A stretch of 64,000 bases of DNA from Nonomuraea muscovyensis. Its GTDB lineage: Bacteria > Actinomycetota > Actinomycetes > Streptosporangiales > Streptosporangiaceae. Location: positions 868,001 through 932,000 of the forward strand of contig NZ_JACHJB010000001.1 in NCBI RefSeq assembly GCF_014207745.1. Reading direction: 5' to 3'. Shown in pieces: positions 1-8,386 of this stretch (positions within the stretch are counted from its first letter, which is position 1; the number at the start of each line of letters is the position of its first letter). Position numbers and translations under genes: made by a program. The notes under the pieces were generated by a model that saw nothing but the letters and a program-made list of their open reading frames with translations, was not told where the DNA came from and did no database searches.

Positions 1-322
1 ACGGGATGTGGAGCGTCTCGAGTGTTATGGTACTTAGCTTTGTTGCGAGCCAGTGGCCCACGTTATCGAGAGTGCAGCAGCCGCCCCGATTTTCCATGGC
101 AGCCATCTTGGATGAGCTGGCGTGCCCGATGGGGCGGCGAAGCGGAGGGAACCGCGGGTAGTCACGGGGAATGCAACCTGGTTGCTGAGCTGCGTCATCG
201 CAGGTTGAGCGAGATCGGCGTGCGTCTTTGCAAGCAAGGTGTCAGGGGCGGATGGGGCCTGCCCCTGAAGTGTGGACACCTTGAGTACCGGATGATGGAA
301 ATCCGGAGGCAAGGAGTTCCAC

Positions 323-652
323 GTGGCGATGAAGTCGTACCCGCCGGAGTTCAAGGCGGACGCCGTCGCGTTGTACCTGTCCGATCCGGCTCGGACGCTG
401 GCGTCGGTGGCTCAGGACTTGGGCATCAGCCGGGAAACCTTGCGTAACTGGGTGCGTCAGGCCCAGGCAGACGGGACCGCTGGGGCGAAGCAGACGGGCC
501 CGGTGAAGAAGCCGGCGAGCGGCCCGCTATCGTCCGACGACGTGCTGGAAGAGGAGAACAAGCAGCTCAAGGCGCGGATCCGGGAGCTGGAGATGGAGCG
601 CGACATCCTGCGCCGGGCGGCGAAGTATTTCGCGGGCGAGACGAACTGGTGA
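323..652 (+). CDS. IS3-family transposase OrfA
   Basis: A 109-residue HTH protein that binds the IS ends and forms the N-terminal part of the OrfAB transposase. It starts MAMKSYPPEFKADAVAL and carries the HTH motif DLGISRETLRNWVRQA (about residues 32-47). A leucine-zipper-like segment follows near residues 75-100 (EEENKQLKARIRELEME, then DILRRAAKYF). The stop overlaps the GTG start of OrfB (GTGA at 649-652), as in IS3 elements where OrfAB is made by frameshifting. It looks intact. Confidence 0.92.
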   Translation: MAMKSYPPEFKADAVALYLSDPARTLASVAQDLGISRETLRNWVRQAQADGTAGAKQTGPVKKPASGPLSSDDVLEEENKQLKARIRELEMERDILRRAAKYFAGETNW

Positions 653-1540
653 GCCGTTTCCAGTTCGTCGCCGACCACCGGGACGCCTTCGGGGTGAAGC
701 GGCTGTGCCGGGTGCTGGCGGTGTCTCGATCCGGCTTCTACCGGTGGCTGAAGGCGGCGCCGGCTCGGGCGGAGCGGGCCGCGGCCGATGCCGCACTGGC
801 GGAGGAGATCAAGCGGATTCACGGTGAGTTCGACGGCACCTATGGCAGCCCCCGCGTCACCGCCGAGCTGCGTGCTGCGGGGCGGCGGGTCAACCGCAAG
901 CGGGTGGCGCGGGTGATGCGCGTTTCATCGTATCGCCGGGCTGCGGCTGCGCAGGAAGGTGCGCACCACCGTGGCCGAGCCGTCGCATCAGAAGGTGCCC
1001 GACCTGCTCGGCCGGGACTTCACCGCGCCCGCGCCCGGTCGGCGCTATGTCGGCGACATCACCTACCTGCCACTGGCCGACGGCCGCTTCCTGTATCTGG
1101 CGACCGTGCTGGACCTGCACTCACGCCGGCTGGTGGGCTGGTCGATCGCCGATCACATGCGCACCGAGCTGGTCACCGACGCGCTACGGGCCGCCGCGGC
1201 GACGCGCGGCAGCCTGGCCGGGGCGATCTTTCACTCCGATCATGGGGCGCAATACAGCTCCGCCGAGTTCGCCACCCTGTGCGACCGGCTGGGAGTGAGG
1301 CAGTCGATGGGCGCGGTGGGCAGCAGCGCCGACAACGCCGCGGCCGAGGCGCTCAACGCAACCCTCAAGCGCGAGACCCTGCAGGGCGCCCGGCACTGGC
1401 CTGACGCCCACGCCGCCCGCCTGGCCGTCTTCCGATGGATCACCCGCTACAACACCCGCAGGAGACACTCCACCCTCGGCTACCTCAACCCCACCGAGTA
1501 CGAGCAGCGCTCCGCCGATAAGGTGCTGCTCGCTGCATAA
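649..1540 (+). pseudogene. IS3-family transposase OrfB, frameshifted
   Basis: DDE/rve integrase subunit. The N-terminal part (SRFQFVADHRDAFGVKRLCR, HTH_21 region) is read from GTG 649. The catalytic part is in another frame from about 930. It shows the DDE residues in GDITYLPLADG, FHSDHGAQYSS and DNAAAEALNATLKRE and ends RSADKVLLAA. Around 919-927 the reading must change frame: after RVARVMR the expected H-R-I-A-G-L-R-L-R-R-K is only found in the second frame. So there is one small indel, and the protein is not made as a unit unless this is a sequencing error. Confidence 0.88.
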
Positions 1541-1563
1541 CCACCCGTGTCCACATTCCGGGG

Positions 1564-2047
1564 TTGAGCCCCGTCATCTTCAACGAGCTGATGGCCCGGA
1601 TCGCCGGCCGGTTCGGCCGCGTCGAACCGCGTCGCGTCGCGACCGCGTACGTGCGCGGGCTGCTGGCCGACATCGACCGTAAGAACTGCTGGAATCTGGC
1701 CGAACACGCCGGGCTGAGCGGGCCACAGAGGTTGCAGCGGTTGCTGCGCACCGCCCGCTGGGACGCCGATCAGATGCGCGATGATGTTCGGGACATCGTC
1801 GTCGACCGGATCGGCCCCGGCGGGCGTGCTGATCGTGGATGAGACCGGCTTCGTCAAGAAGGGCACCGCCTCGGCCGGGGTGCAGCGGCAATACACCGGC
1901 ACCGCAGGCCGCATCGAGAACTCCCAGATCGGCGTGTTCCTGGCCTACGCCACCCCGGCCGGGCGGGCGCTGCTGGACCGGCGACTCTACCTGCCCGAGC
2001 ACACCTGGCTGGCCGACCCCGGCTTCACCGCCTTCGGTGTGCCGTAG
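1564..2047 (+). pseudogene. IS701-family transposase, N-terminal fragment
   Basis: The reading begins directly after the IS3 right end with SPVIFNELMARIAGRFGRVE. It continues through GLLADIDRKNCWNLAEHAG, typical of the IS701 N-terminus, then needs a frame change near 1812-1822 to read [20 protein letters not shown] and [20 protein letters not shown], including the first catalytic Asp. It stops at 2045-2047 after about 160 residues, where full IS701 transposases have about 400. The 3' two thirds are gone, and other sequence begins at the break. Confidence 0.82.
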
Positions 2048-2094
2048 GCGGTGAGGGCCGCCGCGCAGAGCAGTACGGCCACGGTATGACGCAT
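2048..2094 (-). pseudogene. signal-peptide remnant of a lost secreted protein
   Basis: Reading leftward from ATG 2092-2094 gives [18 protein letters not shown], a good Sec signal peptide start (basic, then hydrophobic, then small residues), with GGAG 10-13 bases upstream. The frame then runs into the IS701 fragment at 2047. I infer that a secreted-protein gene was cut here by a deletion or insertion and only its 5' end remains. Confidence 0.4.
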
Positions 2095-2575
2095 GAGGGG
2101 TGACTCCATGACGAAGAGGCATAGTGAGGCATAAAGGCCGCGATGGGCCGGACATGTCTATCAGGGCCAGGCCGCAAGCGGTGCACCGCCCCTGCGCTAC
2201 GCCGCAGGTCAGCGGCTCATGCCAGGTTCCATCGCGAGCGATGCCGTCGTACTCCGGACGGGAGGTGAGCCGGTCGGCGTGGATGGGTGCGCCAGAGCCG
2301 GGCCCCTGCGCCGCGGGGCTCGGGGCGTCGTTGGCTGCTCGCGTCTGGATGGGCCGATGTGGGTCCCGCATGACGACGATGGCCCGCGCGGCGCGCGGGC
2401 CATCGTCCGGAGTGATTCCCCTGGGTACTGGTTGCAGCGAGCGGGCCGGAAAGGCGGGGTCTGCGCCGTCGTGGTGGCGTTTCGCCGCTGCCGTTCGCTG
2501 GGCCCAGGACCCTATCCGCCGGGCTCGGCGGGGGCGCCGGCGGCGGGTAGGGCCTGGCTTGCCCGGCGTCAGAGG
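2095..2575. other. no gene recognised
   Basis: About 480 bases of GC-rich DNA between a signal-peptide remnant and the I36-type inhibitor gene. The open frames are arginine- and proline-rich and look like non-coding shadows. I see no RNA gene or clear repeat. Confidence 0.5.
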
Positions 2576-2971
2576 TCAGGCGCAGTCGCTGACCCATCGG
2601 TGGGAGTCGTAGTCGTTGTCGTCCATCCCGCCGTCGTAATACTCGCCCGGCAGGACGCAGAGATCCGCGCGTCCGTAGTTGACGTCGAGGAAGAGCACGA
2701 CGTTGTCCGGCACGCTGGGATCTTGATACGACGGGGAGTGGTTGTAGACGGACTCGGCGTTGTCGTGCAAACCGTTGTTGTACCAGCTCGCGTCATTCGT
2801 TCCTCTGGGCCATCGGGCCGTCGGGAGGCCCGCCCACGCGTCACCGGCCCAGGCGCAGAAGTAGCCTGAGGCGCAGTCGCCGCGGGCGGCGCTGGCGGTG
2901 CCGGAGGTCAGGGCCAACGTCATCATCGCGAGGGGCAGGCCGATGGCCAGGCCCTTGACAGCCTTGATCAT
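2576..2971 (-). CDS. secreted peptidase inhibitor family I36-like protein
   Basis: 131 residues starting at ATG 2971, with AAGGGAA as ribosome site. The signal peptide is residues 1-28 (MIKAVKGLAIGLPLAMMTLA... TASA), and the mature part has four Cys. The segments CASGYFCAWAGDAWAG, WYNNGLHDNAESVYN and PGEYYDGGMDDNDYDSHRW match the small beta/gamma-crystallin-like I36 inhibitors (Streptomyces metalloprotease-inhibitor type) that act outside the cell. A much longer frame continues upstream, but the signal peptide and ribosome site fix this start. It lies 35 bases downstream of another exported protein gene, probably in one transcript. Confidence 0.75.
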   Translation of the reverse strand: MIKAVKGLAIGLPLAMMTLALTSGTASAARGDCASGYFCAWAGDAWAGLPTARWPRGTNDASWYNNGLHDNAESVYNHSPSYQDPSVPDNVVLFLDVNYGRADLCVLPGEYYDGGMDDNDYDSHRWVSDCA

Positions 2972-3006
2972 GAAAGTTCCCTTCGATAGGTCGCGATGTC
3001 GCGGTT

Positions 3007-3969
3007 TCAGGAGTCGGCCAAAGCCCTTCTGGCTCGGGGCGTGGCCTGCAGTTCGTAAGACTTCAGCGCGGTGAGCTCGCGCGCGAACCTCCTTTCGGTC
3101 TGTGTCTGGTATCGGTGCTTCAGGGTGCGCAGGGTCCGGGAGAAGCCGGTGGAGGTGGTGCACTCGGCTTCGGTCACGGCTGCGGCGATCTCTGCTGCCG
3201 GCGGCCGTACGCTGGTGGACGCCGGTTCGGTGCGGGCGACCAGTTCGCGTAGTTCGTCCGGTGAGGACGCGATGTACCCGTGCTTGTGCACGCATCCGGC
3301 CCAGGCGGTGAGGCCGGCCCGGTAGCCGGGATCGGCGGTGACCAGGGTGAGGGTGTAGCTGCCGAAGTGATCGACGGTCCGTCGTGCCCGGTACCAGCCG
3401 GCGAGGTCGCCGTAGAGAGCACGTCGCGCCTCCGCGGTGCAGCCGTCGTCGGATGTCGTGAGCCGGCCTCGCTCGGGGAGGTCCACCACGAGTGCGCGAT
3501 CCGACCCCATGAGCGTGCGGTACCAGGCTTCCCGCTGCTCGGGTGTCAGGTTCCGCACCTCGTCGGGGTCGGGGTCCGAAGCGGCTGCGCGGGATCCGGC
3601 CAGCAGGGTTCCGTAACCGTGCCGGCGAGCCCAGCCGACGTCGTCGAGCGGATAGCGCAAGTCCGGTTCCGTCGTCGGAGGGGGTGGCCGCTGCTCGGTG
3701 TAGGCGAAGCCGTGCCGGGCCATGCAGCGGGCGATCAGCCGTTCCGCGGCCTGGTGGAGCAGCTTCTCGTCGACCGCCGTGGCCGGACGGTCGCTGGGGA
3801 CCGGCACCTGTCGGGCGGCTCCGCCATGGCTGGACAGGACCGCCCACCCGGCCGTGAGGGTGACGGCGAGGACGCAGGTGGCCGTGAGTGCACCCCGTCT
3901 CGGCCTCCTGGATCCGGGACTGGTCATTCTTCGTGCGGGCCCGGGATCGTGCCGGTCTTGTCCAGTCAT
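3007..3969 (-). CDS. exported protein of unknown function with repeated Cys motifs
   Basis: 320 residues. Residues about 20-50 hold one membrane or signal segment after a basic stretch (RRPRRGALTATCVLAVTLTA), and the rest is hydrophilic. Four Cys sit in similar settings: RCMARHGF, DDGCTAEARR, GCVHKHGY and ECTTSTGF. Three of these share C-x(3-4)-G-[FY] and suggest a small repeated element that may be disulfide-linked outside the cell. A start at the internal ATG (about 3927) is also possible. I do not recognise the family. The gene sits just upstream of the I36-like inhibitor and downstream of a decayed AraC regulator. Confidence 0.65.
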   Translation of the reverse strand: MTGQDRHDPGPARRMTSPGSRRPRRGALTATCVLAVTLTAGWAVLSSHGGAARQVPVPSDRPATAVDEKLLHQAAERLIARCMARHGFAYTEQRPPPPTTEPDLRYPLDDVGWARRHGYGTLLAGSRAAASDPDPDEVRNLTPEQREAWYRTLMGSDRALVVDLPERGRLTTSDDGCTAEARRALYGDLAGWYRARRTVDHFGSYTLTLVTADPGYRAGLTAWAGCVHKHGYIASSPDELRELVARTEPASTSVRPPAAEIAAAVTEAECTTSTGFSRTLRTLKHRYQTQTERRFARELTALKSYELQATPRARRALADS

Positions 3970-4005
3970 GCGCCCGTACTCCTTGTTCGGGTTGGTCGTC
4001 CTGTC

Positions 4006-4028
4006 GGTGACGGAACAGGGCCGTCACC
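4006..4028. promoter_or_regulatory. inverted repeat upstream of the exported-protein gene
   Basis: GGTGACGG and CCGTCACC form a perfect 8-bp inverted repeat separated by 7 bases. It lies 37 bases upstream of the minus-strand gene starting at 3969. It could be an operator or a 5' leader hairpin, and nothing in the sequence decides between these. Confidence 0.35.
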
Positions 4029-4113
4029 AGGTGGCTGGACCGATGGGCGGAGCCTCCCGCCGTGCCACGATCGGTGTCCTTGAGCTGCAAGAGGGACGAT
4101 GCCTGCCGCGGTC

Positions 4114-4466
4114 GGCGCCGGGCTGGTGAACCCTCACCGGGCCGCGGGCGCGTGAATCGGAAGTGGCTCGGCAAGGTCACGCCGGCACTGCTTCATACGG
4201 AGCTCGCGGAACCAGCCGGTCACGGTGCCCCTCGGCGCGGAACAGCTTGTTCAGGGAGGTACGGTGCGCCGCCGCCTCGCCCAGGTTGTGCCGGATGAAG
4301 GCGTGGATCTGGGCCATCAGCGCTCGTCCCCTGATATGGGCCGGCACAACACTCTGCGCGTCCAGCGCGTTGGACAAAACCGCGCATGCAGGTGACCGGC
4401 CAACTGCAGTATGAACTGAGACGACAACGCGCCCACGCCCTCGGCGCCAGGGATCCGTACGGCATG
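4114..4466 (-). pseudogene. AraC-family regulator remnant (copy 1)
   Basis: The minus strand reads LDAQSVVPAHIRGRALMAQ, then IHAFIRHNLGEAAAHRTSLN and KLFRAEGH. These correspond to the DNA-binding half of the AraC genes at 5587-6571 and 47136-48107. The nucleotide match runs from the region encoding ARWGFTSPAHF (near 4118) to the middle of the regulator, with internal deletions. The N-terminal half is gone. It is a dead third copy. Confidence 0.75.
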
Positions 4467-4538
4467 CGATAGATCACGGGGCGGCGGCGGCATCGAGATG
4501 ATCAGCGTCTGAGCGGGAGGATGCCCGGGCTCAACGGG

Positions 4539-4871
4539 TCAGTATCCTCTCACCCACAACTCAACGGTGCGCCACTCACCCGGACCTGGGACCGTGGTCC
4601 AGCAGTTGTACGTACGCCATGCTCCGTCGCGGATGCCCGCGATACCCGTATTGACGCACCTACGGCAGGAGTCGGTTCCTACGAACGCACCGGCATAGAC
4701 CATTCCTTCCCCTGGAGCGCGCGTACATTCAACCGATAGGGCGGAGACGGCCTGCTGGGAGTTTGGCGTGCGTTCTTGTGCCGCTGCCGGCATGGTGGCT
4801 GCCAGTCCGGTACCTACGACGGTTAGGGTTGCCGCCGCCGTGATAACGAGCTGGGACAGTTTCATACGCAT
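4539..4871 (-). CDS. small secreted Cys-containing protein
   Basis: 110 residues with a clear signal peptide (MRMKLSQLVITAAATLTVVG ... MPAAA). The mature part of about 80 residues has four Cys in VECTRAP, DSCRRCVNTG and YNCWTTVPG, and ends WRTVELWVRGY. It is probably disulfide-stabilised outside the cell; I do not recognise the family. Alternative starts are the ATGs at 4871 and 4865. It lies in a run of secreted-protein genes and AraC copies, all on this strand. Confidence 0.68.
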   Translation of the reverse strand: MRMKLSQLVITAAATLTVVGTGLAATMPAAAQERTPNSQQAVSALSVECTRAPGEGMVYAGAFVGTDSCRRCVNTGIAGIRDGAWRTYNCWTTVPGPGEWRTVELWVRGY

Positions 4872-5229
4872 GTAATTTCTCCTTCGCCATCAATGGTTCT
4901 GGTGCCTGAATGACTTGACGATGTGCTGCCGGAGGCCGCCTTCGGCGCGCTCGCGAAAGCCGATGCCGCGAGCCGCCGACGGACCGGCACTCTGCGCAGG
5001 GCGAGGGCGCTACGACGCCTGCCGTCTCCCGTGGGACCCGGGAGCGCCACAGTCCCGCGGCGCGACGTACAGGCTCGCGGCGCGGATCAAGCCGGGCCGA
5101 CGTCACAAAGCAGAAGCCTCAGAACTCCATCCACAGGTGGTACGGGCTGGCTGCGTTGCAGCGGGCCATGAAGACACCTGTTGGGCTGTCCGTTACACGG
5201 GGCCGTCCACGCGCTCGTGGTGCCGGCGG
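4872..5229. other. no gene recognised
   Basis: About 360 bases between two small secreted-protein genes on the minus strand. It should hold the promoter of the 4871 gene. No convincing coding frame, repeat or RNA was seen. Confidence 0.4.
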
Positions 5230-5481
5230 TCAGGCAGCGCCCCCGTCCCAGTGTTGACATACGGCCACCCCCGACGTCGTCGATTGGTTAACCCCCGTGT
5301 CGCACCTGCCAGTGAATGTGCCGCTGATGGAGCCGCCAGTGTTGATCAGACAGCGCCCGCTGCCGCTGTTTGAAAGGCGGAACGATGCAGTCTGCGCTGC
5401 GATACCGGCGGATGCTGGGGCCGAGCCGAACAGGCGAACTTCCGAAAGGGTTGCTGCGGCTGTTCCAGCGAGCTTGCTCAT
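5230..5481 (-). CDS. small, possibly truncated secreted protein
   Basis: 83 residues from ATG 5481 with a good ribosome site (AAAGGAG, spacing about 5). After a weak, Ala-rich leader comes SGSGRCLINTGGSISGTFTG, then RCDTGVNQ, reminiscent of one repeat of a ricin-B-like or other Cys-paired secreted domain. The leader is interrupted by charged residues (SEVRLFGS), so it may be decayed or frameshifted. It lies about 105 bases downstream of the AraC-family copy 2, the same position a different secreted gene occupies after copy 3. Confidence 0.5.
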   Translation of the reverse strand: MSKLAGTAAATLSEVRLFGSAPASAGIAAQTASFRLSNSGSGRCLINTGGSISGTFTGRCDTGVNQSTTSGVAVCQHWDGGAA

Positions 5482-5586
5482 CGGTCTCCTTTGCCTGGGC
5501 TCCCCGTTGGCCTTCCTTTCCCAGGTTGCTGGCCATCGCCGGACTTGTCCTTACGGCAGAGCGCACACCTGTTTAGTCTGCGGGCA

Positions 5587-6571
5587 CTATCTCGTGCACT
5601 GCTGGCGGAACTCGCGTGGCGAAAGCCCGTAGGCGCTGCGGAACGCCTGGCTGAAATGCGCCGGGCTGGTGAACCCCCACCGGGCCGCGATCGCGTTGAT
5701 CGGGTAACCGGCCAAATGCGGCTCGGCGAGGTCACGCCGGCACCGTTCCAAGCGGCGTTCGCGGATCCATGCGGCCACGGTGTGCCCCTCGGCGCGGAAC
5801 AGCTTGTTCAGATACCGCAGGGAGATGTGGTGCGCCGCGGCGATCGCGGCCGGGGTCAGGTCCGCCTCGCCCAGGTTCGCTTGTATGAAGGCGTGGATCT
5901 GGGCGAGCAACGCGCGTCGTCGGCTGTTCGGCGGCACCGCGCTGTGGGCGTCCAGTGCGCCGGCCAGCGCGGCGGTCAGGACGTCGGTGGTCAGGGTGGA
6001 GACCCGCATCGCCTCGGCCGGGCTGAACTCCTCCAGATGCCGGGCCAACTGGAGCAGGAACTGCGAGGCCAGCGCACCCATGCCCCGCTCACCCCGGATC
6101 GGCACCGAGTTGAGCTCGCGCAGGCCCCGTTCGGGCAGTGGCCGCAAGGAGCGCGGAAACTGCAGCGACAGCACCTGCCCGTCCCCGGGGCCCCCTCGAC
6201 TCGAAGGTGGTCAGATAGGGCTGCGAACTGTCCCGGAGCATCAGATCCCCGACACGCAGATCCGCCTGCCGACCGGCTTGTTCTCCGATGGCGTGGCCAC
6301 GGACGGTGCAGGTCACGAAGAAGGTTTCGGGGTCGGAGCGGCGGATCAGGTGGGGCGTACGCCGGATCGTCAGCGACGGCGCGGTCAGCAAGGTCGCTTG
6401 CACGAGGCCGAGGCCGCTGAGGGCGACGTGAGCTTGGAACGCGCCTTCCAGACCTGGTTCGCAGTGCGCGTCCAGCGGCATCCACATCTTCGAGCTCATC
6501 TCGCGCCAGAAGCTGAGCCGCTCATGCGCCGGGACAGCGGCGAAGCTGACCACGTCCGTGGCTCTCCACAT
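5587..6571 (-). pseudogene. AraC-family regulator with frameshift (copy 2)
   Basis: Near-identical to the intact regulator at 47136-48107. It has an AraC-binding-like N-terminal domain (WREMSSKMWMPLDAHCE ... DLMLRDSSQPYLTTFESR) and a C-terminal HTH_18 (AAHHISLRYLNKLFRAEGHT ... INAIAARWGFTSPAHFSQAF). It starts at ATG 6571 with GGAGGG upstream. Near 6193-6197 this copy has five G where the intact copy has four, so the two halves are in different frames. It is either a real null allele or a homopolymer error. Homology to the intact copy also covers about 100 bases upstream and about 20 bases past the stop. Confidence 0.85.
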
Positions 6572-6786
6572 CGAAGAATCCCTCCGGGGCCGACCCAGCA
6601 TCACCGATCCAGCTCTCGCACACAACCCGCACGGCCCCGACACTCGTTGACACAGCAACGGTTCACACCGGCACTACGTGGAGTGCGAGCAAGATCGCGT
6701 CACCTGACCGAACGAGCAGCTTGCCGGGAGCGGCGGGCCGGAGACGAGCCGGGACGACATCACCCAATGGCTTCGAACGAGTCTTC

Positions 6787-6862
6787 TGGCCCCAAGGGAA
6801 CAAGTCCTCTGGCCCCAGTACGCGATCTTAAGCACGGACGGCGAACGACTATTTTGGCCCCA
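6787..6862 (+). repeat. terminal repeats, left end of IS21-type element
   Basis: Three direct copies of TGGCCCCA at 6787, 6810 and 6855. Between the first two is AGGGAACAAGTCCTC; at the right end of the element the equivalent stretch is GTTGAACGAGATCTC. Multiple terminal repeats are characteristic of IS21 elements. Confidence 0.6.
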
Positions 6863-6995
6863 CCTGGCCTAGCCAAATTCGATCCGAAGATCCCGACGTC
6901 ATGGAGGATCGACGACGGGGAAGGCGGCGAGCCCCGATGCTGCTGCGCGGTTACGGCGGAGCCGGTGCGGTCGTGCCCGCCGGGCGAGCGAGGGG

Positions 6996-7394
6996 TTAAT
7001 GGCGATTGTCGTAGGCGTGGCGGGCTGCGGCAATGACGGGGCTGGCGTAGCGGGCCCATGCCGCGAGAGCCTCCAGTGGAGCGCGTATGTCCTCGACCAG
7101 AGCTGTGGTGGCGTATTCCACCCGGGGTGGGGAGTCGGGGTAGACGGTGCGGGTGATCAGCCCGTTGCGTTCCAGGTTGCGCAGGCTCACGGTCAGCATC
7201 CGCCGGCTGATGCCCTCGATCGCCCGTTCCAGTTGGGTGAACCGGTGCGGGCCCTCACCCAGTTGGACCAGTACCTGAGCGCTCCACTTGTCCCCGATCA
7301 GGGCCAGGACCTCAGGCAGTGGGCAGTCCTCGGGCGAGGACGCATCGGTGGGGGCTGTGAGCTGGTCTGTTACTGCGGTGTTCCGTTGCGACAA
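6996..7394 (-). CDS. HxlR-family transcriptional regulator
   Basis: 132-residue winged-helix regulator. The conserved Cys is in DCPLPEVLALIGDKWSAQVL, and the recognition region is FTQLERAIEGISRRMLTVSL followed by RNLERNGLITRTVYP, typical of HxlR/DUF24 sensors of electrophile or redox stress. I chose the TTG start at 7394 because AAGGAGG lies seven bases upstream; upstream frames have no such site. It is divergent from the alpha/beta hydrolase gene at 7526, with a palindrome between them, so it probably represses both. Both genes lie between IS21-type ends. Confidence 0.87.
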   Translation of the reverse strand: MSQRNTAVTDQLTAPTDASSPEDCPLPEVLALIGDKWSAQVLVQLGEGPHRFTQLERAIEGISRRMLTVSLRNLERNGLITRTVYPDSPPRVEYATTALVEDIRAPLEALAAWARYASPVIAAARHAYDNRH

Positions 7395-7442
7395 GAAAGT
7401 GCCTCCTTCCGGACGGTCCAATGATCCTGAAGGATGAAGCCT

Positions 7443-7457
7443 GTTACAAGTCGTAAC
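7443..7457. promoter_or_regulatory. candidate HxlR operator
   Basis: GTTACAAGTCGTAAC is a perfect 5-bp inverted repeat with a 5-base spacer. It sits in the 131-base gap between the divergent HxlR and hydrolase genes, where a shared operator would be expected. Confidence 0.5.
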
Positions 7458-7525
7458 GTTCCTGGGTAAAGGCCCTTCATCGGTCGTTTGCTCAGCGACT
7501 CTTGCTTGAGGACAAGGAGCGACAC

Positions 7526-8302
7526 GTGCCCACCGCACGCAGCCATGGTTTCAAGATCTCCTACGAGGTGTTCGGGGACGGCCCGCCGGTCGTGCTGCAT
7601 CCGGGCATGTTCCAGGACGGCGCGCACTGGGCCCACAGCGGATACACCCCGGCCCTGACCGCCGCCCACACGGTGATCGCCATCGATCCACTGGGACTGG
7701 GCGCAAGCGACGCCCCGCGCGAGATCGAGGCATATTCCTTGCAGCATCGGGTCGACTACGTCACCGCCGTGCTCGACGATGTCGGCGCTGACCGGGCCGC
7801 GTTCTGGGGCTACTCGCTGGGCGCCATGACCGGCTATGCGGTCGCGGCGCACGCGCCCGAACGCCTGACCCGGCTGATCGCTGGCGCCTACGATCCCATC
7901 AACGGCTTTCGCTCCGCGGTCGACCAGGCGATTCGGGAGCTCGGCTTGCCCGCCGACATCGATGCCTACGAGATCGTGAAACAGGGGGCTTCGGCTGATC
8001 CGTATCAGGCCGTCCTGATCGGCGCCGGGGACCTGGGCGCCTTCCGCGCCAATTACGATGCGTTCTCACGCGAGCCCGGCCTGGCCACCGAGCTGGCGGC
8101 CTGCGGGGTGCCCATCTTGATGTACGTGGGCACGGCCGATCCCTGGCACGACCCGATGCGGGCGTTCGCCGAACGCGCCGGCGCGGGTTTCTTCTCCCTG
8201 CCGGCCGCTGACCACAAGGGCGGCTGGGACAGATCCGCCGATGTGCTCCCCCACGTACTGCCGTTCCTGGCCGAGGACAGGCCCTCACATCTCAGGCCGT
8301 GA
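7526..8302 (+). CDS. alpha/beta hydrolase
   Basis: 258 residues, cytoplasmic. The nucleophile elbow is WGYSLGAMTGYAV (about residues 95-107), the acid is probably the Asp in GTADPWHDP, and the His is in AADHKGGW. The oxyanion region is VVLHPGMFQDGAHW. I chose GTG 7526 because AAGGAG lies six bases upstream, although the frame is open from 7502. The substrate is unknown; pairing with HxlR suggests detoxification of a reactive small molecule. A bidirectional hairpin follows the stop. Confidence 0.85.
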   Translation: MPTARSHGFKISYEVFGDGPPVVLHPGMFQDGAHWAHSGYTPALTAAHTVIAIDPLGLGASDAPREIEAYSLQHRVDYVTAVLDDVGADRAAFWGYSLGAMTGYAVAAHAPERLTRLIAGAYDPINGFRSAVDQAIRELGLPADIDAYEIVKQGASADPYQAVLIGAGDLGAFRANYDAFSREPGLATELAACGVPILMYVGTADPWHDPMRAFAERAGAGFFSLPAADHKGGWDRSADVLPHVLPFLAEDRPSHLRP

Positions 8303-8338
8303 TAGCCCCTTCGCGGCCCAACGTCGGTGAGAATGACA

Positions 8339-8374
8339 GCGCCCACCTCCAGACTTCCGCGCGGAGATGGGCGC
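8339..8374. terminator. bidirectional hairpin terminator
   Basis: A 12-bp stem (GCGCCCACCTCC against GGAGATGGGCGC, one mismatch) with a 12-base loop. It lies between the convergent hydrolase gene (ends 8302) and istB (ends 8387). Confidence 0.6.
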
Positions 8375-8386
8375 GCAGATTGATGA

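Larger units (their letters stand above)
262..1563 (+). mobile_element. IS3-family insertion sequence
   Basis: Two overlapping frames (OrfA, OrfB) lie between imperfect inverted repeats: CCCCTGAAGTGTGGACAC at 262-279 and, read on the other strand, CCCCGGAATGTGGACAC at 1547-1563. This is the usual IS3 layout and length (about 1.3 kb). The right end directly abuts an IS701-type transposase that lacks its first residues, so this copy probably inserted near the 5' end of that element. I see no target duplication. OrfB is frameshifted, so the copy is probably not autonomous. Confidence 0.9.

Noticed and set aside
2971..4180. A long upstream extension of the I36-like inhibitor frame (total 534 residues)
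   Set aside because: The extension is Arg/Pro-rich, overlaps the exported-protein gene in another frame, and an internal ATG with ribosome site and signal peptide gives the real start.
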